Assembly (NCBI RefSeq): GCF_958295425.1
Contig: NC_081142.1
Span: forward strand, 23,594,969 to 23,658,968
Length of the DNA: 64,000 nucleotides
DNA from: Solea solea
Taxonomy: Eukaryota; Chordata; Actinopteri; Pleuronectiformes; Soleidae
Direction of reading: 5' to 3'
Part shown: positions 48,901 to 61,720 of the stretch, one piece after another
Layout of the letters: each line of letters opens with the position of its first letter
Numbering within the stretch: position 1 is the stretch's first letter
Notes under the pieces: generated by a model
Seen by the model: only the letters and a program-made list of their open reading frames with translations
What the model was told of the DNA's origin: nothing
Database searches by the model: none
Position numbers and translations under genes: made by a program

Positions 48901-51059
48901 GACATGCTTCAACTGCTGTGTGTGTGTGTGTGTGAGTGTGTGTGATTGAGCTTGCCAATGCTTTCATGAGGTTTCCTGTAGAACCGGTTTCTCACCATGT
49001 AAACAACACTGCTGACTAGAATGACTGCAGCAACACAGAGAAACACCTTCTCTCTCTCTCTCTCTCTCGCTCTCTGAACACAGCTGTTTATTTGACTTTA
49101 TCAGTTCATCAGTTTATCCTGTGGCAGTGTATAAATCTGCATGCATGAACGCGATGAAAATAGCCGTGTTATTGTTCAAAAAAAGCATCATTTTATTTGC
49201 TGTGAAAACTCGGGCGGGGCAGGATGTTGGAATCTGTCGAGCATGTTTTATTCATTTTTTTTTAACCACCAAATGATTTCCAAATGTATTTATGGTGAGA
49301 TAGCATCTCGATGTAGCCAGCCATAACAAATTAGAGCGGGTGCCAAATTTAAATGCAGCACCGTTCATGTAAGGTTAGTGCGGCTCATAAACATCAGTCT
49401 TTCAGGTTTGTTGCTCGAGGATAGGAAACAGACAGAGCACACATTCCACAGAGAACAGAGAACAAACACGCACACACAACTATTCTTCATTCATCTCTAC
49501 ACTGGACATCGTAAAGAAAAATTAACCTGAACCATAAAATGCTCATTCCTCAAATGCTCAGAAATGAGCTCCTGTCACTCTTTCAAAAAGTTTAATAAAT
49601 GATGTGTGATGTCATGTCTTCACACCTTCAGCTGCAGCTCAGACATGTCCAGCTTCAGTCGAACCTTCAGCTGCAGCTTGGGTTGCTATGGAAATCCTTC
49701 ATGATGAGACATGAAGAATCATCCGTGTGTTGTTGTATCAAGACATTTTTGGAGGTCTCTGCAGAAAACCACTGCTGTCCCTGAACCACATTTTTATGTG
49801 TGTGCGTGTGCGTGTGTTAGGATTAAGTGAGATTTAGTCACAGGCTTTAATGACAGTTTATGTGTTCATACAGTGAATGCAGGTACTCGCAGGTACAGAC
49901 ATTCCCACAGACTGGGTCAGGACACGCTGACAGGTCATGGGAGATTTTTATTTCTGGCTCCGCAAACACATGTGCAGACCTTTTCTGTGAAATAGGCTGA
50001 ATGTCTGTTTTGTTTTTCCTGAAATCCATGATTAGCTCCTGAGTCTTGGATGTTTTCAGGAGCAGTGGGAACATTTAAATAAGATTATAATGGCAGCTAA
50101 ATTACTCACAGTATTCTACTGTAAATTTTATATTCTGTAAAGCACAGTACTGTAATATTATTTACAGTAATAATCTGTTTATCCGTTTATGATTACAGTG
50201 TTTTTTTTGACGGTGTACATACATGATAATGTCTTAATCTGCCAGGTCTGCATGTGTTTGGGTAGATACGGGATAGAGAAAGGCCTGAACATGAAGAGAC
50301 ACTTCCCCAGTAAAGCGACATGTGACCAACTGTTAATCTATAATAATCTGCAATCAGTCTCTTTGTTACATTTCCTCAAACCCCGTCAGTGAACTTCTCA
50401 CAAACAATTAGCACAAAAAGCTCCACAAAGCAAAAGCCGCTCGGCTCACTTCCTCATATTCCGTGGTTTATGTAACGTTCGTCATTCAGAGTCACGAGTC
50501 AGCGACTCACGTTTCGCGATGTGACGACGATTATGTAACGATATTAGATTAAAACTGAGATGAAAATGACTGAGATGCACAAGGTTGTTGCTGCGTAGGA
50601 GGATGAAGATGTAGAACCGGAGAGAGATTAAAGGTGCAGTACAGCGATATTAACCCAGGGCACTTCATCTGCTTTTTTCCACGTACAGTAAATATACAGA
50701 GGCTATAAGAAAGTACAATATAGAGTGATTTTTTTTCAGCACAACCTATAGGCCATCTCTTCATTTTCACCAAATATATAAACACACCTGACCAAAAAGT
50801 ACTCTTAATGTTTAAAATCAAATTGAATTTGTGAAATTAAGAAAACACGTCACAGTTCAAAGTTCACTTGGCTCGTTTTTATGATTCTGCACAACTATTG
50901 CTACTTTATATCATCACTAAAAACGCAGACAAACAAACAGAGCCACTAAAACAATACTTCACTCCCACTCCGTGGGGTAAAGTGATCATAACTTTGACTC
51001 AAACACACAAGAACCGCATTAAAGCCTGAATATGTGACCTACAAACACACACACACACA

Positions 51060-52460
51060 CCCAGGGTGTCCAGGCTGATATCACACACAGGTGTATCACA
51101 TCAAGTGCACATGATTAGAACATTGTTACTCAACATTTTGAAGGAGGCTTGCTCTATTTAAACCTCAGACATTCAGTTTGGTGTGCTCCTGACTGTTGAC
51201 GTGAGCATGAACACCATGGTGAGATCGAAAGACCTGTCTGAGGCCTTCAGAAAGAAGATTGTTGCAGCATATGAGTCTGGTAAGGGATTTAAAAAGATCT
51301 CAAAAGAGTTTGAAATCAGCCATTCCACTGTCCGGAAATAGTGTACAAGTGGAGGACATTCAAAACAACTGCCAACATGCCCAGGTCTGGCCTTCCAAGC
51401 AAGTTTACCCCGAGAGCAGACCGCAAGATGCTAAAAGAAGTCTCCAAAACCCCTAAAATATCATCACGGGACCTACAGCAGGCTCTGGCGACTGTAGATG
51501 TGAAAGTGCATGCCTCTACAATCAGAAAGAGACTGCACAAGTTTAATTTTCACAGGAGGTGTGCAAGGAGGAAACCTTTACTCTCCAAGAGAAACATTAA
51601 GGCCAGACTGAAGTTTCCCATAGAGAATGTAGACAAAGAACAGGACTTCTGGAACAATTTTCTTTGGACAGATGAGTCTAAAATTGAATTATTTGGACAA
51701 CAGAACAGAGGACATGTTTGGTGCAAACCCAATACAGCGTTCCTGGAAAATAACCTCATACCAACTGTGAAGCATGGAGGTGGAAGTGTCATGGTTTGGG
51801 GATGCTTTGCTGCAGCAGGACCTGGCCAGCTCACCATCATAGAATCCATCATGAATTCTACAGTGTATCAGAGGGTGCTTGAGCAACATGTGAGACCATC
51901 TGTAAGAAAATTAAAGCTGAAGCGGAACTGGACCCTGCAACATGACAATGACCCTAAACATACCAGTAAATCCACAAAGGACTGGCTGAAAACTAAGAAC
52001 TGGAGAGTCCTGGAATGGCCCAGTCAAAGCCCAGATCTTAATCCCACTGAGATGCTGTGGGGTGACCTGAAACGGGCTGTACATGCAAGAAACCCCTCAA
52101 ATGTCACACAGGTTAAAACATTCTACATTGAGGAGTGGGGCAAACTTTCCTCAGACCGATGTCAGAGACTGGTAGAGGGTTACACAAAGCGTCTCACTGA
52201 AGTTATTTCAGCCAAAGGGGGTAACACTAGGAATTAGGGGGTAGGGTGTCCTAACTTTTTCCTCAGTTAGAATAGGCTTTTATGTTGATGTCTTTTGTTT
52301 AATGAGTAAAACAATGTTATTTTTTGCTGTTTACCTGCAATTATATCACTTTCTTTTCCAGAGATAAATAAAAACAAGATTAGACATTGATATGTGAACA
52401 TTTCTTAATGAATAACTGAATATTTTATGGGGTGTCCTAGTTTTTTCGCATGTATATGTA
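51060..52460 (+). mobile_element. Second Tc1-like DNA transposon, different family, 5' end truncated or diverged
   Basis: The region from about 51060 carries a TATTTAAA-type leader and a transposase frame. After the stop come a repeat-like tail and the 3' terminus GGGGTGTCCTAGTTTTTTCG near 52430-52450. The expected inverted counterpart is not visible at the left, where a (CA)n tract precedes the leader, so the left terminal repeat seems lost or replaced. The right boundary is approximate. Confidence 0.75.
51207..52237 (+). pseudogene. Tc1-type transposase with a single frameshift
   Basis: ATG at 51207 opens MNTMVRSKDLSEAFRKKIVA and the first helix-turn-helix, then hits TAG at 51339 after HSTVRK, where one A is missing. 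From 51341 another frame runs 298 codons without interruption to 52237. It contains the second DNA-binding motif, the catalytic segment WTDESKIELFG, the KHGGGSVMVWG block, [11 protein letters not shown] and SPDLNPTEMLW. The three DDE positions are thus all present (Asp, Asp, Glu), and the C-terminus reaches the family's usual end. Only the early frameshift is obviously inactivating, so this copy is younger or better preserved than the one at 45.8 kb. Confidence 0.87.
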
Positions 52461-52795
52461 TGTCCACAGGAGGATTGTGTGTGGGGGGGTGCTGTGCCAA
52501 TCTCAGCTGACATTCAAAGTCAAAATAGATAAAACATTAATAATATACAAACTTTCAAACTGTCAGGTCGAAACGTTTACATTAGAAACAAAATAACGGG
52601 TCAACAACAAATCGATCGATCACACCAAGCATCTAATGACAGCGATGTTAGCGGATCGTTTCATCAGGACAGGCCGAGGTAACGCTGCTCTGCACCGCGC
52701 ACTGTAGGCAGCGAGCGTCCGCTGAGGCGGAGCTGATCACCTCCGATACCGTCGCTGCCAAACTATAAATATGTCGGGGACATCACGCGCGCATA

Positions 52796-54480
52796 CAATA
52801 CTTTCTGGTGCACGAGATACTTTCTGGTGAGCACGAGATACTTTCTGGTGCACGAGATACTTTCTGGTGAGCACGAGATACTTTCTGGTGCACGAGATAC
52901 TTTCTGGTGAGCACGAGATACTTTCTGGTGAGCACAAGATACTTTCTGGTGAGCACGAGATACTTTCTGGTGCACGAGATACTTTCTGGAGAGCACAAGA
53001 TACTTTCTGGTGAGCACAAGATACTTTCTGGTGCAGGAGATACTTTCTGGTGCACGAGATACTTTCTGGTGAGCACGAGATACTTTCTGGTGCACGAGAT
53101 ACTTTCTGGTGAGCACGAGATACTTTCTGGTGCTCACGAGATACTATCTGGTGAGCACGAGATACTTTCTTGTGAGCATGAGATACTTTCTGGTGCTCAC
53201 GAGATACTTTCTGGTGCACAAGATACTTTCTGGTGAGCACAAGATACTTTCTGGTGCACGCGATACTTTCTGGTGCACGAGATACTTTCTGGTGCACGAG
53301 ATACTTTCTGGTGAGCACGAGATACTTTCTGGTGAGCACAAGATACTTTCTGGTGCACGAGATACTTTCTGGTGCACGAGATACTTTCTGGTGAGCACGA
53401 GATACTTTCTGGTGCTCACGAGATACTATCTGGTGAGCACGAGATACTTTCTTGTGAGCACGAGATACTTTCTGGTGCTCACAAGATACTTTCTGGTGCG
53501 CACGAGATACTTTCTGGTGCACGAGATACTTTCTGGTGAGCACGAGATACTTTCTGGTGAGCACGAGATACTTTCTGGTGCTCACAAGATACTATCTGGT
53601 GAGCACGAGATACTTTCTGGTGCACGAGATACTTTCTTGTGAGCACGAGATACTTTCTGGTGCTCACGAGATACTTTCTGGTGCGCACGAGATACTTTCT
53701 GGTGCACGAGATACTTTCTGGTGAGCACGAGATACTTTCTGGTGAGCACGAGATACTTTCTGGTGCTCACAAGATACTATCTGGTGAGCACGAGATACTT
53801 TCTGGTGCACGAGATACTTTCTGGTGAGCACGAGATACTTTCTGGTGAGCACGAGATACTTTCTGGTGAGCACGAGATACTATCTGGTGCTCACGAGATA
53901 CTTTCTGGTGAGCACGAGATACTTTCTGGTGAGCACGAGATACTTTCTTGTGAGCACGAGATACTTTCTGGTGAGCACGAGATACTTTCTGGTGCTCGAG
54001 ATACTTTCTGGTGCACGAGATACTTTCTGGTGAGCACAAGATACTTTCTGGTGCTCACAAGATACTATCTGGTGAGCACGAGATACTTTCTGGTGCTCAC
54101 CAGATACTTTCTGGTGAGCACGAGATACTATCTGGTGCTCACAAGATACTTTCTGGTGAGCACGAGATACTTTCTGGTGAGCACAAGATACTTTCTTGTG
54201 AGCACGAGATACTTTCTGGTGAGCACGAGATACTTTCTGGTGCTCACAAGATACTTTCTGGTGAGCACGAGATACTTTCTGGTGAGCACGAGATACTTTC
54301 TTGTGAGCACGAGATACTTTCTGGTGAGCATGAGATACTTTCTGGTGCTCACGAGATACTTTCTGGTGCTCACGAGATACTTTCTGGTGCTCACGAGATA
54401 CTATCTGGTGCTCACGAGATACTTTCTGGTGCTCACGAGATACTTTCTGGTGCTCACGAGATACTTTCTGGTGTGCACGA
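52796..54480. repeat. 19/21-bp minisatellite array, about 80 units
   Basis: Unit core GAGATACTTTCTGGTG is joined by one of three short linkers, CAC, AGCAC or CTCAC, giving 19- or 21-bp units. Units vary by single bases (CTATCTGG, CTTTCTTG, CAAGATAC). Longer blocks are themselves duplicated, for example about 150 bp near 53499 recurs near 53684 (185 bp apart), and a similar block recurs 279 bp apart (53.14 and 53.42 kb). Because 21 is a multiple of three and the unit lacks stops in several frames, long open frames appear on both strands (repeats of STRYFLV or RKYLV); these are artefacts. The array is flanked by GGGACATC (52777) and GATGTCCC (54528). Confidence 0.92.
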
Positions 54481-54505
54481 GAAAGTATCTTGTGCGTACC
54501 AGAAA
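54476..54505 (-). repeat. Inverted terminal unit of the minisatellite
   Basis: The array's last unit is in the opposite orientation: CGAGAAAGTATCTTGTGCG and ACCAGAAA read as the reverse complement of the standard unit. It can pair with any upstream unit, giving a potential hairpin at the right edge. Confidence 0.7.
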
Positions 54506-57500
54506 CGTTTAGGTTTTTGTTTTTTTCGATGTCCCTTTAGGTTCTCCATACAATATATATGCATTTATTAAAAGTATTTCATGTGTTCATTTATCAACAC
54601 TGTAGGTGGCGGTAATTAGGCTTAAGCACTTGGCGCCACCCGTCATTCAAACAGTTGAACAAGGAAGTAGCTGCTGTTCCAATAGAAGAATCATACTTGT
54701 GTACTTTTGTATTTGGCAAGTATGTACTCGTACTTCTCAAGTATGTACTTCCCAAGTACTTGAGTATTGAGAAAGGGCCCTAGACTCACAAACTCCATCT
54801 GTTGTGACTCGCTTTTACCCATCTGTTTTTAATCTTTTAATTGTACATGTATCCTGTTTAATCCAAGTTTTACCGTTAGTTGTTTTTGATGTAAACTGAA
54901 TTAAAGAGCTCTGAAGATAATCTGTATCATTATTATTATTGTTATTATTAATATTTGTACGTCAACATGAGAATTAATATAAAGTCCACCAATTCAATAC
55001 AAAAAAGAAAAGGCAAAAAAAGAGGAAAGAAAATATAGCATAAGCTATTAAAAATATATAATATTAGGTAAGAAATATGAATCATTTATTAAAAAATAAA
55101 TGAATAAGTATGAGATGTTGAGATAATGACTGATGATGACTGCATGATTTGGTGGAGTTTATTTCACGCTGAGCTGGAAGTTCAGGGTGCGTTTGATTTG
55201 TGCACCACCCAAGTGTCGCGCTCTTTCTTATCCAGCCAAATCTGCTTGAGCGCACATGTGACAAATTTTGCTACAGGCATCAACAGACGATCTCGAAACC
55301 CGAGCCAGACACTTTTCATTTTCCCCCACGCCAACTCATCCACAAAGAGGCATGACTCACAGACAGACAGACACACCTGTGCGGAGAAAACACCACACCC
55401 TGCCCGTCTGTTTTAAACCGCGTGTGTGTGTGTGTGTGTGTGTGTGCGCGCTACAGGCGGCACAACCCAGTGCACACCTGGTCACCATGGTGACAGGAAA
55501 AAGAGGTTTATTTCCCGCTTTATTCTCCCTGGCAGAATATCATCTCAACCAAACAAAGTACAACTTTAAATCTTCATTCTGCTGACAAGGTTTTCATGTG
55601 AAACTGTCGTATAAACAGCTGCGATGAGGTTAAAACATCTGCTCATGTGACAGAACAAATGGCAGGCAGCAGGTTAAAGGGAGAGTTTGGGTTTTCTTGC
55701 CATGTGTGTGTGTGTGAGTGCATGGCGACTGAAGAAAAGTCTTAGAACTGGTCAGGTTTCCCCACTTTAGCACCTTATCTTCATCGCTAATGAGTTACTA
55801 ATCTCAAAATGGTAGTTTGGTGCAGGAACACAAAAGCATTTACAAAGTATGACATTTTCTGAGACTGATGCTGATGCAGAGCTCTTTGAAGATCTATTTT
55901 TTTTTCCTTTTTTTTCATAAGTTAAATAATAAATGATTAACAAAATTGCTTAACCCAAATATCAAAAAAACTTGTGATTTTGTGTCTGCACTTTTATATT
56001 ATAATAACAATAATAATAATAATAATAATAATACAAATAATCTTATAAACTTTGTTCATTCACCTTTGAATGGAAAATAAAGCTTGAGTGACAGTTGTCA
56101 AGTGTGTGAGAATAACATGTGTAAACTTAAATAGTTAGTCCGTTAGTCTTTGCCCTGGTACCTGACCTCAAACTGAATCATCAGTTTGTTACAGGAGAGA
56201 GTTTCACCTGCTGCTGCTGCTGCTGCTGCTGTCACATGAAGGCATCATCACAGTCGTGTCAGAGAGGGAGTGACACAAACACCATTGTTTTATGGTTTGG
56301 CGACAACAGTGAGTTACTCATCGTCCTCTCTGGGCGTAACACCCTCATAGCTGTCACTCATTAGTCTCGTCTTTCACAGTGATGGGAACAACTTTCACTC
56401 CGAGTCTGTTGATCATCTTGTATTAAACGAGCGAATCTGACTTTGAATTTGATTTTTTTTTTACAGTACACTATCAGATGTCAACGTATACAGAACTTTG
56501 TACAGATGCTTATGTCTGATTAATAGTTCTCTGACACACAGCTGTGAGGAAATGAGCTTTCAAACCTGTAAATATACGGTGATCTGAGTGTTATATTTTG
56601 ACGTCGATGTCCATAAAAATCAGCTCGACTGCAGGCTTTTTACCGTAAATCCCTTCGTAATTCCGCGTCAGGTAGTCTGACTACAGAGACACGCGTGTGG
56701 GATAACCTCTTAATAAAGGTCTTTTAGTAAAGGAAAAATGACGGCTGGTCGACAACGAGCTCTCCCACAGACCCACATCTGTTATTGAATATGCTGGTGT
56801 TTTAATTTCTGCTCGTGTTTTGGGATTTGTGTGTGTTTTCGGTCCTGTGAGTGTTTTGAGGCGTTGCAGTGCGTCTGCCCCTGTGGGCCACCGTACTTTA
56901 AGAAGTGTTCTGTTGAAAGTGAAAGTTCTGTTTCCTTTGAAGGGAACAAAACTAAGTTTGTAGTGTTTTTATTCAAGAGACAACAGGCCAGTTGTATTTC
57001 GACACAATAAGATAATAAATCGATCAGACTTTATGTATAATATAGAATTGTTCATGTATGTTAATGAAAGTGTTAAAAACAAGATCTTAAAAAGCACCCT
57101 GCCCCCCAAACTAATTATATACCAATACAAACATACATACAGTATTCATGTGTAGTATATTCAATTTAAAAGCACAAACTTATTATTATTACTACATGAT
57201 ATATTTTAAACTGGCAATAGATAAGTGATAGAAACATTGGCTGACAATAAAATAAGGATAAAGTTATAATACATTTTATGACACAATGGTAATAATTATA
57301 ATGGTACTATTTTTTTCTATTTTAAAATCTTTGATTGTATAATAGGGTCATTTTAAACTAAAGACTAAAAATATCAATGTTGGACATTTAAGAGTGGATT
57401 TCAAAAGCACAAACTCAAATTATAAGGTGATGTGATAATACTGTAAAACTAAATTTGTATAGCATCGTAATTCTAGTGATAATAAACAGGTAATAGCTTG

Positions 57501-57898
57501 GTAATAACAGTGTGAATGTAAGTCTATAAAATAACATTGTATTACTGTGATAATATCTTCTTAAGTGAGTACATCACTGGTATATTGTTATTACCAAGCT
57601 GAAGAAATTGCATTAGAATCAATGGTAAAAATGTAAATTATGAATACATTAAATGTTTAAAAATAAAAATTCAATTAAATAAATTAAAATTAAATCTTAA
57701 AACACAGACTCAAAATATAGGTAAGAAAACTCAGATTATCAAGTGACAAAATTGGATAAAATAAATAATAAAGGAGTGATGAAAATGCAGCAGAAATACT
57801 TTTCAGTAATAATATGGAAACAGTAAAATAAGATTTGAATGTAAACATAATTGTGTTGCAATAACTAGAGAAACAGGTAATAATAACTCTGTAAAACA

Positions 57899-57932
<34 letters not shown>

Positions 57933-58150
57933 AACAATAACTAAACACAGCTTTTACCTGGCAGTTACTTTGAAAAATAATATGATATTGTGATATTATG
58001 TCCTTACACTATTGCATTACTATTACAAGAAAAAGAATAAACTATTACAAATGAAGCTTAAGACTAAGACACATAGATGCTACGCTTGCTTGTTCAGATG
58101 AACCAAAATATCAAATATGCAAAACTGACTCAAGTATTTGATCAAGTACA
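54506..58150. other. Intergenic stretch upstream of the desmoglein-like gene
   Basis: It begins with a dispersed fish repeat (TGTAGGTGGCGGTAATTAGG near 54600; iterated AAGTATGTACTT near 54720-54770). The rest is AT-rich, with (TTA)n and (AAT)n tracts (about 54930 and 56006) and a CTG tract at 56210. No gene was recognised. Confidence 0.5.
55421..55447. repeat. (GT)n microsatellite
   Basis: About 13 GT dinucleotides; another tract is at 57900-57928. Confidence 0.9.
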
Positions 58151-58397
58151 GACGTGTGTGTGTGTGCGTGTGCGTGTGTGCGCGTGCATGTGTGGGATTC
58201 CTCATGTTGTGGGGACTCGTCTTCCTTCTTTATGTGGTCCCTGTGTAATGTAAATGACTACAATTAAAGGTGAAGACATGTTTTAAAGGTAGGTTCAGGT
58301 TAAGATTAGGATTAGGATTTGGCCAGTTGTATTTATTAGGGTTAAGGGTTAAAGTGAGAGTTAATCTCCAGGAAATGTCCTCAGAAGTCATGGAAAC

Positions 58398-58440
<43 letters not shown>
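58150..58440 (+). repeat. (GT)n-flanked dispersed repeat upstream of the desmoglein-like gene
   Basis: GTGTGTGTGTGCGTGTGCG, then GTTGTGGGGACTCGTCTTCC, GGTTAAGATTAGGATTAGG, AGGAAATGTCCTCAGAAGTC and a long (GT)n tract. Same family as 48.25-48.90 kb. It lies within 450 bp of the start codon, so it may form part of the promoter region. Confidence 0.5.
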
Positions 58441-58590
58441 TCTCTCTCTCTCTCTCCCTATCCCTCCTCCCTCTCTTCTTTCATAAAGTCCCTCTCCCCT
58501 CCTCCCTCACACATACACACAGGAGCTGCTCTCACCCGGACTGTATTGTTTTTTACCTGACACGGATAATCTGACCCATCTCGTCCACTC

Positions 58591-58638
58591 ATGAGTCGGG
58601 TTTCTCTGCCCGAGCTTCTGCTCCTGCTCGGGTTTATG
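58591..58638 (+). CDS. Desmoglein-like exon 1: signal peptide
   Basis: ATG opens MSRVSLPELLLLLGFM (16 codons, 48 nt), ending in phase 0 at donor GTGAGT. The leucine run is a signal-peptide core, and the hydrophobic segment continues into exon 2 (VQVVVVV), so the signal spans the splice junction. A first coding exon of about 48 nt ending in phase 0 fits cadherin-family genes. The next exon carries a desmoglein-type propeptide cleavage site, which ties this exon to a desmosomal cadherin. The leader upstream is preceded by a (GT)n(CT)n tract at 58400-58457. No clear TATA box was seen. Confidence 0.65.
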
Positions 58639-61043
58639 GTGAGTTTTTATTGAAATTATCTGTTTATGTGAACCTGCTGCACTTGTCTGTGGTCTGTGAC
58701 TTTAAAGCCGGTGAATTGAATGTTTGTGTGGATACACACACACACACACACACGACTTCTGCTCACCTGTCGCCACTTAAACGCTGTGTCAGCTCATTTT
58801 AAAGTCAAGAAACCATGAAAAAGCAAAATATTTAAGATGAAGAAATTATTTATTTTTTAAAAAAAATTCTTTATATCATTTTTGCCATGACACAAATCAC
58901 AATTTTTGCCAGAATAGAATAAAAGAAAAGAGAAAAACAATTAAGTTGTGTACTATTACTTACTTACTTACTATTATCGTCATGGGGAAATTCATGTTGT
59001 TGTCAACAGTACTGGTTGCCAAGGCAACACACATGTTGACTTTGCTCCAAGGAATCCCACAATAGTTGAGTGTGAGTTTATTTACCTTTTTAAATGTCAC
59101 ACGTTTATGAAACATTAAGACGGGCCAATTTAACTTTTTTATTTAAAATAATATAAATCACTATCGAGTGATTGACTGGCCTGTGTTATGTCATGTAATG
59201 TGGAGCAGATGTTTGTGTGTGGTGGCATCATAAATAAACTGTTTTATGAGTGGAATCTGCATCGCATTATTATGATGGTGATGATTTCCTCGTAAATCTT
59301 GCACGATTTCTTGCCACAGAAAGACGATAAAAATACCAGAGACGCAGTTATCACACGACGCCACAGTCGGGTTTGAGTTTCAAATACAGTCGCTGTTGCA
59401 TAAAGTTTATGATCAGGTGTGGACTGAGAGAAATATTTAAGCAGGGTGTGAATAATAACTGAAGTTTTAGGAGAATTAACAGCGACTCTTTGTCATTAAG
59501 TGTTGACTCAGTCGATTCTTTTGTGTTCAGCACTTTTCAAACGTGTGGTGGTGAGTCACAGTAAAACCTGGCCACTCCCTTCTGCTCCTCATCAACACAG
59601 GTACACAGGTATACAAGTCCAGGGAGTGGTCGGGCGGGCGGGAGGATGTGTGTGCGTGTTTGTGAGTGCGTGTGAGTGGAGCAGCAGCAGCAGCAGAATT
59701 TGACCGATACTTTGAAATTCATGCTAAACATGTTTTTCATGTAGGAAAAGACACACACACACACACACACACATCAGTTAGGTCAAAGGTCAAGTGTTCA
59801 CTCACTGATGTTTTAACTTCCATTTGTCTGTTTGACCACAGAACAAACAGTGACGTAATCGCTAAATGTTTCTTTCTTTTTTCCACAATTATCTTTAACC
59901 AGAATAATTGTGATTCACATTATTTTATTAATAACAGTAAAAAAATAAAAAAATATGGACAGTAAATTGGAAATGGGCATAGCCTTCTTCTCATTATTTG
60001 TTTTGTTCAAATAAAGACAAAATAGATTAAGCAAAATATCACCATTGTCATCAAAAAGGGCTCCAAAATGTTGTGACATTACAGAAATGGTGCAAAACGG
60101 TTTTTTTTAAGTAATGTTACAAAAACCTTTCCACAAAAATGATGTCAAATTAAATCTCGTCTAAATGAAATAACATTTTCATCTTCTTATTGGCTTTCAC
60201 TTAAAAGGCCCAGTATTTGCTGTAACATGTATAATTGTCAAGACACTTTATGAATTCTTTCTTCTTTTTGAAACCCAATTTTTTTTTTTTATCATGATGT
60301 ACAACAGCATCACATATTTTCTTAGCTATAATTCTTCACATGACAATAAAAAAAGAACATAAAAGGCAGAAAAGTGAAGAGTTTCATTCATTCATCAGCA
60401 AAACTGGCTGTGGATGTTGATCAGCTCACATCAGACAAACTTACAGTGAGTACTTTGTGGATAATAGACCGCGGCCCCACCCTCTCTGTCAGCACTGGCT
60501 CCGATATCAACTACAGACAGAGAATGCAACACAACTGTGTCGGTACAAAAGGTCAGATGTCCTCTCAGGACACGTAGAACGTGTTTGACTGGCAGCCGCT
60601 CGTCAACAAATTTTGTCCTCTGAACGGCCCAGAGCATTCCTTTCTCTTCAATACATGGACTTTTATGACTTCTATTGAAGACTCAATGAGAACAGATACG
60701 TAGACATAGTACGTATACACAAATACACTTAATGCAACACGGCAGATACAAAAGAATTTGTCTGTGTTTGTGGACCCAGAGTCGTCCAATCACAAAGATC
60801 TGCAGACTCACCTGAGGCGTGGGTTAATCCCGGGGGGATTAGCAACGTTAGCAGTGTTTTGACAAAACAAGTTACATACTGGAGCTTTAATTCAACATGT
60901 TTTTTGTTTTTTTACGAAGTCATCAGTCTCACAATTGCTTTTCAATTTCAGCGGCACATGAAGTGACAACCGAGCATGAATGCTTCTTCAGGTGCTCTAA
61001 AATCTACCGATGATATATCATGAGATATGCATATGACCTAAAC

Positions 61044-61720
61044 CAGGGGTGCTCAGTACGTCGATCGCGATCTACCAGTCGATCGCAAAGGTAGCGTGGG
61101 TAGATCACATAACGTTAAAAAAAAATAGACTTCAGCCTATCATCCATCCTGTCACTTGATTGATATACAGGGCAGCCAGTCAGCTGACATCTGACTTTTT
61201 CTGACACTTAGGTCACTGCGCATGCGCAAACAACGGCGCTAAGTGCAGCAGCAAAACTAACAAGATAGCTAGCGAGTTACCTCCAATTTTTCTCTTAAAC
61301 TTAAGAAAGGGTATAAAAATTAGTGGGGGAGCTGGACCAAGTTAAAAGACAAAAACGTATCACTTTCATACAGAATGGGAGGATGGCTTTTGTTCACGAT
61401 GACATTTTCGAAGTGCGTTTGATGATCATTTGTTAGTGTGCTTGAGGCTGGCTGTCAGCAGCTACTGTGCTGATTCCATTCAGTGCAAGTCATCAGAGTA
61501 AAGTCAGGTAATGACAAAAAATGTACATAGTTAATTGTGTTGTGTTGTGCAATATGGGCTCATGTGGTTATGCAAGGTACATCAACATACATTGTACATA
61601 TAAAGAATTCTCAATATATTTATAAATAAATATATGTTTTGCATTTTTGTAGTAGGTAGATCATTTAGACTTGGTCATTTTATAAGTAGCTCACATGCTG
61701 AAAAAGTGTGAGCACCCCTG
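61044..61720. mobile_element. hAT-type non-autonomous element (677 bp)
   Basis: The ends are CAGGGGTGCTCA and its exact reverse complement TGAGCACCCCTG, a 12-bp perfect terminal inverted repeat. Both sides carry the same 8 bp, ACCTAAAC (61036-61043 and 61721-61728). An 8-bp target duplication with CAGGGG-type ends is diagnostic of the hAT superfamily. There is no transposase frame inside, so it moved in trans. It lies in desmoglein-like intron 1. Confidence 0.9.

Noticed and set aside
52737..54571. Long open frames (up to about 280 codons) on both strands of the minisatellite, encoding STRYFLV or RKYLV repeats
   Set aside because: They arise because the 21-bp unit is a multiple of three and lacks stops; overlapping frames on both strands, no start context and no exon signals.
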